Shown: positions 58,703 through 64,000 of the stretch, piece by piece | How the letters are laid out: every line of letters begins with the position of its first letter | Position numbering within the stretch: the first letter of the stretch is position 1 | Assembly: GCA_947623455.1 (NCBI GenBank) | Contig: OX392533.1 | Location: forward strand, 36,496,729 to 36,560,728 | Direction: 5' to 3' | Length of the DNA: 64,000 nt | From: Mimachlamys varia | Taxonomy: Eukaryota; Mollusca; Bivalvia; Pectinida; Pectinidae | Program-made: the position numbers and the translations under genes | The notes under the pieces: model-generated | Databases searched by the model: none | Told to the model about the DNA's origin: nothing | Seen by the model: the letters and a program-made list of their open reading frames with translations, nothing else

Positions 58703-59544
58703 TGCTAATTGTAATGGGGTACCATTACAGATGTCCCCCAAACTACCCCTTTGGTCGGAACTGATGAGCCCAATGAACTCACAATGGAAATATAGCTGAC
58801 ACCCCATATATCAGGGGTCATGTTGACGAATTAGGAAACGGAGGTTACGACAATGTCCGTGGTGTCCTACTACAGTTATATATAAAATTTAATTGAAATC
58901 GGACAATATATAAATTTCGACCAATCAGAAGCCAGGAAATAGCGGCCATGTTGACGAATCACGAAACGGAGGTTACGACAATGTTGTTGGTGTAATACTA
59001 CACATATATATTAAATTTCATTGAAATCGGACAATATATAAATTTCGACCAATCAGAAGCCAGGAAATAGCGGCCATGTTGACGAATCATGAAACGGATG
59101 TGACGACAATGTTGTTGGTGTAATACTACACATATATATTAAATTTCATTGAAATCGGACAATATATAAATTTCGACCAATCAGAGGCCTCCATTTTCGT
59201 TTCGGTGGCAACCAAACTTTACGAAAATGTTACCATGTTATTCAGCATCCCTTAAAACACCCATGTACCAATTTTTACTGAAATCGGAGACTGAATTTTG
59301 AAAACCGGAAATTAGCTCTGGCGGCCATCTTGGACTTCCGGTCGCGAAAAAACAACCCGTTTTCACACACCCCGCCCCTAATGAGTATGTGTGTGAAGTT
59401 TCGTGAAGATCCGTCCAGTAGTTTTTGAGAAAACGGTCGGAAACCTCCGCGGCGGAAGAAAGTGGAAGAAACAAGAATAATAATAATAATAAGAAACCGA
59501 GCAAAAACAATATGTCCCCCCACTTCGTTTGGGGGACATAATAA
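58703..59544. mobile_element. 842-bp element with 6-bp AACAAG target duplication
   Basis: The element is flanked by AACAAG at 58697-58702 and 59545-59550 and interrupts a family A copy, so its limits follow from the uninterrupted family. Near its ends are the inverted repeats ATGTCCCCCAAAC (58731) and GTTTGGGGGACAT (59527-59539), and the right end alone can fold (TGTCCCCC...GGGGGACA). Inside are three tandem 128-bp units starting at 58819, 58947 and 59075 (CATGTTGACGAAT...). The right part has (AAT)n and the string CGGCGGAAGAAAGTGGAAG. No transposase is present. Confidence 0.8.
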
Positions 59545-59550
59545 AACAAG

Positions 59551-60387
59551 GTGTCCCAGAAGAGTTTTTCCGTGTTTTGCATACATGTATATTCCGCTCC
59601 CATTGGGAAAATATCCTGACTTGTGTTATTGAGTGTGTTGCTATGGGTAACCAAAGCTACAAAGCATGTCACACAAAACCACCATATCTTTTCATAATGA
59701 ATATTCGTAGGTTTTGAAACCGAAGTAAGTTAATAGCTCAGCGGTTGCAAAATTATGGATTCTGAGAACAAAATAAAAACAACGTTAACACCAAGTTATA
59801 AAATATTCAAAATTCAGGCTCCGAGTACTTGAGTCTACTTCAGGTTCATGACCTAGCGCTGTTTCTCTTTATCCTTATTTGGTAGTCGTCACTTAACTTG
59901 TCAGATCATCGTCGGCAAAAACCCCTCGAGACTGATTTGCCGTATGCAAATGATGTATTTTATGAGAAAATTAGTTTTCATTTAGCATGACATAATTGAA
60001 CATTATCTAATTCATTGTTAGTGTCCCAAGCGACACATGTAATTATTGGAAATAAGCGACCTCAAACAAAAGTTTCTTTCTAAATACATCGTTTCCAAGA
60101 TATTTGTTTCTCTCCAAATTCGACCAGGTTTTCGACCCCATGTCACGTGATCAAGGGGTATGGGACACGTATACTGTACTCTCGCTGTACCGAAAAAATA
60201 TGAGAATATAAAACAAAATACAAAAACAAATTCTACGAGTGAGTTTGCAAACGACTTAACTATCCTCATTGTCAATATAAATCAATATTTAAAAAATGCT
60301 AAGCTAACTCTATTTTTGTCAAACTTAGCCATTGTTTATGCTATAACGCACTTAATTAACTTAACAGATTTATCATTCCACCAATAA
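59551..60387. other. Intergenic, no supported gene
   Basis: A short remainder of family A may continue to about 59580. Minus-strand frame 60018-60275 is hydrophobic at its start but has no splice or domain support. Confidence 0.4.
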
Positions 60388-63300
60388 TATAAGCCCTACC
60401 ACAGTACACGAATACGGTCTGGTAAAAGCCCTACCACAGTACACGAATGCGGTCTGGTAAAAGCCCTATCACAGTACAATGTAACAGTCTAATATCAGCT
60501 CTACAACAATTAAAGGATACGGTCTGGTATAAGCCCTACCACAGTACACGAATGCGGTCTGGTAAAAGCCCTATCACAGTACAATGTAACAGTCTAATAT
60601 CAGATCTACAACAATTAAAGGATACGGTTTGGTATAAACCATATCGCTGTACAATGATACGGTCTGGTAAAAGCCCTATCACAGTACAATGTAACAGTCT
60701 AATATCAGCTCTACAACAATTAAAGGATACGGTCTGGTATAAGCCCTACCACAGTACACGAATGCGGTCTGGTAAAAGCCCTATCACAGTACAATGTAAC
60801 AGTCTAATCTCAGCTCTACAACAATTAAAGGATACGGCCTGGTATAAGGCCTATCACAGTACAAGGATACGGTTTGGTATAAACCATATCGCTGTAAAAT
60901 GATACGGTCTGGTATAAGTCCTATCACAGTACAAGGATACGGTCTGGTATAAGCCCTATCACAGTACAAGGATACGGTCTGGTATAAGTCCTATCACAGT
61001 ACAAGGATACGGTCTGGTATAAGCCCTATCACAGTACAAGGATACGGTCTGGTATAAGTCCTATCACAGTACAAGGATACGGTCTGGTATAAGTCCTATC
61101 ACAGTACAAGGATACGGTCTGGTATAAACCCTATCGCAGTACAAGGATACGGTCTGGTATAAACCCTATCACAGTACAAGGATACGGTTTGGCATAAACC
61201 ATATCGCTGTACAATGATACGGTCGTCTGGTATAAACCCTATCACAGTACAAGGATACGGTCTGGTATAAGCCCTATCACAGTACAAGGATACGGTCTGG
61301 TATAAGCCCTATCACAGTACAAGGATACGGTCTGGTAAAAGCCCTATCACTGAACAAGGATACGGTCTGGTATAAGTCCTATCACAGTACAAAGATACGG
61401 TCTGGTATAAGCCCTATCACAGTACAAAGGTACCGTCTTGTATAAGTCCTGTCTCAGTACAAGGATACGGTCTGGTATAAGTCCTATCACAGTACAAGGA
61501 TACGGTCTGGTATAAACCCTATCACAGTACAAGGATACGGTCTGGTATAAGTCCTATCACAGTACACGGATACGGTCTGGTATAAGCCCTATCACTGTAC
61601 AAGGATACGGACTGGTATAAACCCTATCACAGTACAAGGATACGGTCTGGTATAAGCTCTATCACAGTATAAGGAAACGGATTGGTATAGGCCCTATCAC
61701 AGTACAAAGGTACTGTTTTGTATAAGCCCTATCACAGTACAATGATACGGTCTGGTATAAACCCTATCACAGTACAAGGATACGGTCTGGTATAAGCTCT
61801 ATCACAGTATAAGGAAACGGATTGGTATAAGCCCTATCACAGTACAAAGGTACTGTTTTGTATAAGCCCTATCACGGTACAAGGATACGGTCTGGTATAA
61901 ACCCTATCACAGTACAAGGATACGGTCTGGTATTAGCTCTATCACAGTATAAGGAAACGGATTGGTATAAGCCCTATCACAGTACAAAGGTACCGTCTTG
62001 TATAAGCCCTATCACAGTACAAGGATACGGTCTGGTATAAGCTCTATCACAGTACAAGGAAACGGTCTGGTATAAGCCGTCTCACAGTACAAGGATACGG
62101 TCTGGTATAAACCATATCACAGTACAAGGATACGGTCTGGTATAAGCCATATCACAGTACAAGGATACGGTCTAGTATACGTCCTATCACAGTACAAGGA
62201 TACGGTCTGGTATAAGCCCTATCACAGTACAAGGATACGGTCTGGTATAAGCCATATCACAGTACAAGGATACGGTCTAGTATAAACCATATCACAGTAC
62301 AAGGATACGGTCTGGTATAAGCCATACCACAGTACAAGGATACGGTCTAGTATAAACCATATCACAGTACAATGATACGGTCTGGCATAAGCCCTATCAC
62401 AGTACAAGGATACGGTCTGGTATAAGCCATATCACAGTACAAGGATACGGTCTGGTATAAGCCCTATCACAGAACAAGGATACGGTCTTGTATAAACTCT
62501 ATCACAGTACAATGATACGGTCTGGTATAAACCATATCACATTACAATGATACGGTCTGGTATAAGCCCTATCACAGTACAATGATACGGTCTGGTATAA
62601 GCCCTTTCACAGTACAAGGATACGGTCTGGTATAAGTCCTATCACAGTACAAAGGTACCGTCTTGTATAAGTCTTATCACAGTTCAAGGATACAGTCTGG
62701 TATAAGCTCTATCACAGTACAAGGAAACGGTCTGGTATAAGCCCTATCACAGTACAAGGATACGGTCTGGTAAACGTCCTATCACAGTACAAGGATACGG
62801 TCTAGTATAAACCCTATCACAGTACAAAGATACGGTCTGGTATAAGTCTTATCACAGTTCAAGGATACAGTCTGGTATAAGCTCTATCACAGTACAAGGA
62901 AACGGTCTGGTATAAGCCCTATCACAGTACAAGGATACGGTCTGGTAAACGTCCTATCACAGTACAAGGATACGGTCTGGTATAAACCCTATCACAGTAC
63001 AAAGATACGGTCTGGTATAAGTCCTGTTACAGTATGAATATACTGTCTGGTATAAGCCCTATCACAGTACCAGGATACGGTCTGGTATAAGTTCTATCAC
63101 TGTACCTGGATATTGTCTGGTATAAGCCCTATCACAGTACAAGGATATGGTCTGGTATTAGTCCTATCACAGTACAAGGATACGTTCTGGTATAAACCTT
63201 ATCATAGTGCAAGGATATGGTCTGGTATAAGTCCTATCACAGTACAAGGATACGGTCTAGTATAAGTCTTATCACAGTACAAGGATACGGTCTGGTATAA

Positions 63301-64000
63301 GCTCTATCACAGTACAAGGAAACGGTCTGGTATAAGCCGTCTCACAGTACAAAGATACGGTCTGGTATACGTCCTATCACAGTAGAAGGATACGGTCTGG
63401 TATAAGCCCTATCACAGTACAAGGATACGGTCTGGTATAAGTCCTATCACAGTATGAATATACTGTCTGGTATAAGCCCTATCACAGTACCAGGATACCG
63501 TCTGGTATAAGTTCTATCACTGTACCTGGATATTGTCTGGTATAAGCCCTATCACAGTACAAGGATATGGTCTGGTATAAGCTCTATCACAGTACAAGGA
63601 AACGGTCTGGTATAAGCCGTCTCACAGTACAAAGATACGGTCTGGTATACGTCCTATCACAGTAGAAGGATACGGTCTGGTATAAGCCCTATCACAGTAC
63701 AAGGATACGGTCTGGTATAAGTCCTATCACAGTATGAATATACTGTCTGGTATAAGCCCTATCACAGTACCAGGATACCGTCTGGTATAAGTTCTATCAC
63801 TGTACCTGGATATTGTCTGGTATAAGCCCTATCACAGTACAAGGATATGGTCTGGTATAAGTCCTATCACAGTACAAGGATACGTTCTGGTATAAGCCTT
63901 ATCACAGTACAAGGATACGGTCTGGTATAAGCCTTATCACAGTACAAGGGAACGGTCTGGTATAAGCCCTATCACAGTACAGAGATACGGTCTGGTATAA
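60388..64000. repeat. 35-bp satellite, >100 copies, runs off the window
   Basis: Head-to-tail unit starting GGTCTGGTATAAGCCCTATC and continuing ACAGTACAAGGATAC. At the left edge three diverged monomers form a 105-bp higher-order unit repeated from about 60455 to 60840. At the right, an eight-monomer (280-bp) unit repeats (63431 and 63711, AGTATGAATATACTG variant). 105 bp is 35 codons, which explains the repeating 151-codon open frame at 60447-60902. The array continues beyond 64000. Confidence 0.98.

Noticed and set aside
59728..59760. tRNA A-box-like TAGCTCAGCGGTT
   Set aside because: No B box, no acceptor stem and no cloverleaf could be formed downstream.
60447..60902. 151-codon open frame with a 35-residue repeat
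   Set aside because: It is the 105-bp higher-order unit of the 35-bp satellite read in frame; the frame ends where the higher-order structure ends.
17775..64000. CRISPR-like arrays (26-, 19-, 25-, 27- and 35-bp repeats)
   Set aside because: The repeats are contiguous with no unique spacers, there are no cas genes, and the DNA is eukaryotic. They are minisatellites or satellites.

Overview
The window looks like a stretch of an invertebrate animal genome, most likely a bivalve mollusc. It is AT-rich and intron-bearing, it is dominated by dispersed repeats and tandem arrays, and it carries a Mab-21/cGAS-like receptor gene of the kind greatly expanded in bivalves. It also contains a DIRS-type tyrosine-recombinase retroelement and SINE-like tails ending in (AACC)n. 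The species assignment is inference from content, not from a database match.

Genes are sparse. (1) At 12691-14721 (+) there is an intact single-exon 676-residue Mab-21/cGLR-like nucleotidyltransferase-fold protein with a TPR-like C-terminus. (2) At 29302-39140 (+) there is a three-exon gene for a 219-residue secreted, cysteine-rich protein of no family I recognise; both introns are phase 1 and all junctions fit. (3) At about 55334-53508 (-) lies the 3' part of a gene for a small single-pass membrane protein, including a 38-nt exon. A possible further exon on the same strand lies at 50618-50728. No RNA genes, operons or CRISPR arrays are supported.

Layout. 1-12.6 kb: dispersed repeats, including an ~830-bp direct repeat pair, two reverse-transcriptase fragments and a hairpin-bearing element. 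12.7-15.3 kb: the Mab-21-like gene followed by an (AG)n tract. 17.8-21.1 kb: a 3.3-kb array of a 26-bp minisatellite. 22.9-24.1 kb: a TTAA-flanked MITE and a 19-bp minisatellite. 25.8-27.8 kb: dispersed repeats. 29.3-39.1 kb: the secreted-protein gene, whose second intron holds a 1-kb TIR transposon with TA flanks. 41.2-44.3 kb: a decayed DIRS-like element. 44.7-48.2 kb: a 5'-truncated LINE between two ~605-bp near-identical direct repeats. 50.6-55.3 kb: minus-strand exons. 57.7-59.5 kb: a hairpin element and an 842-bp element with a 6-bp target duplication. 60.4-64.0 kb: a 35-bp satellite running off the window end.

Much of the dispersed repeat content collapses into a few families. Family A is the 3' end of a reverse-transcriptase retroelement, with about eleven copies, most of them 5'-truncated. 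Family B is a ~385-bp element. Family C is a hairpin-bearing element present in two inverted copies about 50 kb apart. Nested insertions (B into A, the 842-bp element into A) give a relative order of events. The genes do not form an obvious pathway. A cytosolic nucleic-acid-sensor-like protein, a secreted Cys-rich protein and a small membrane protein sit near one another, but nothing in the sequence ties them functionally.
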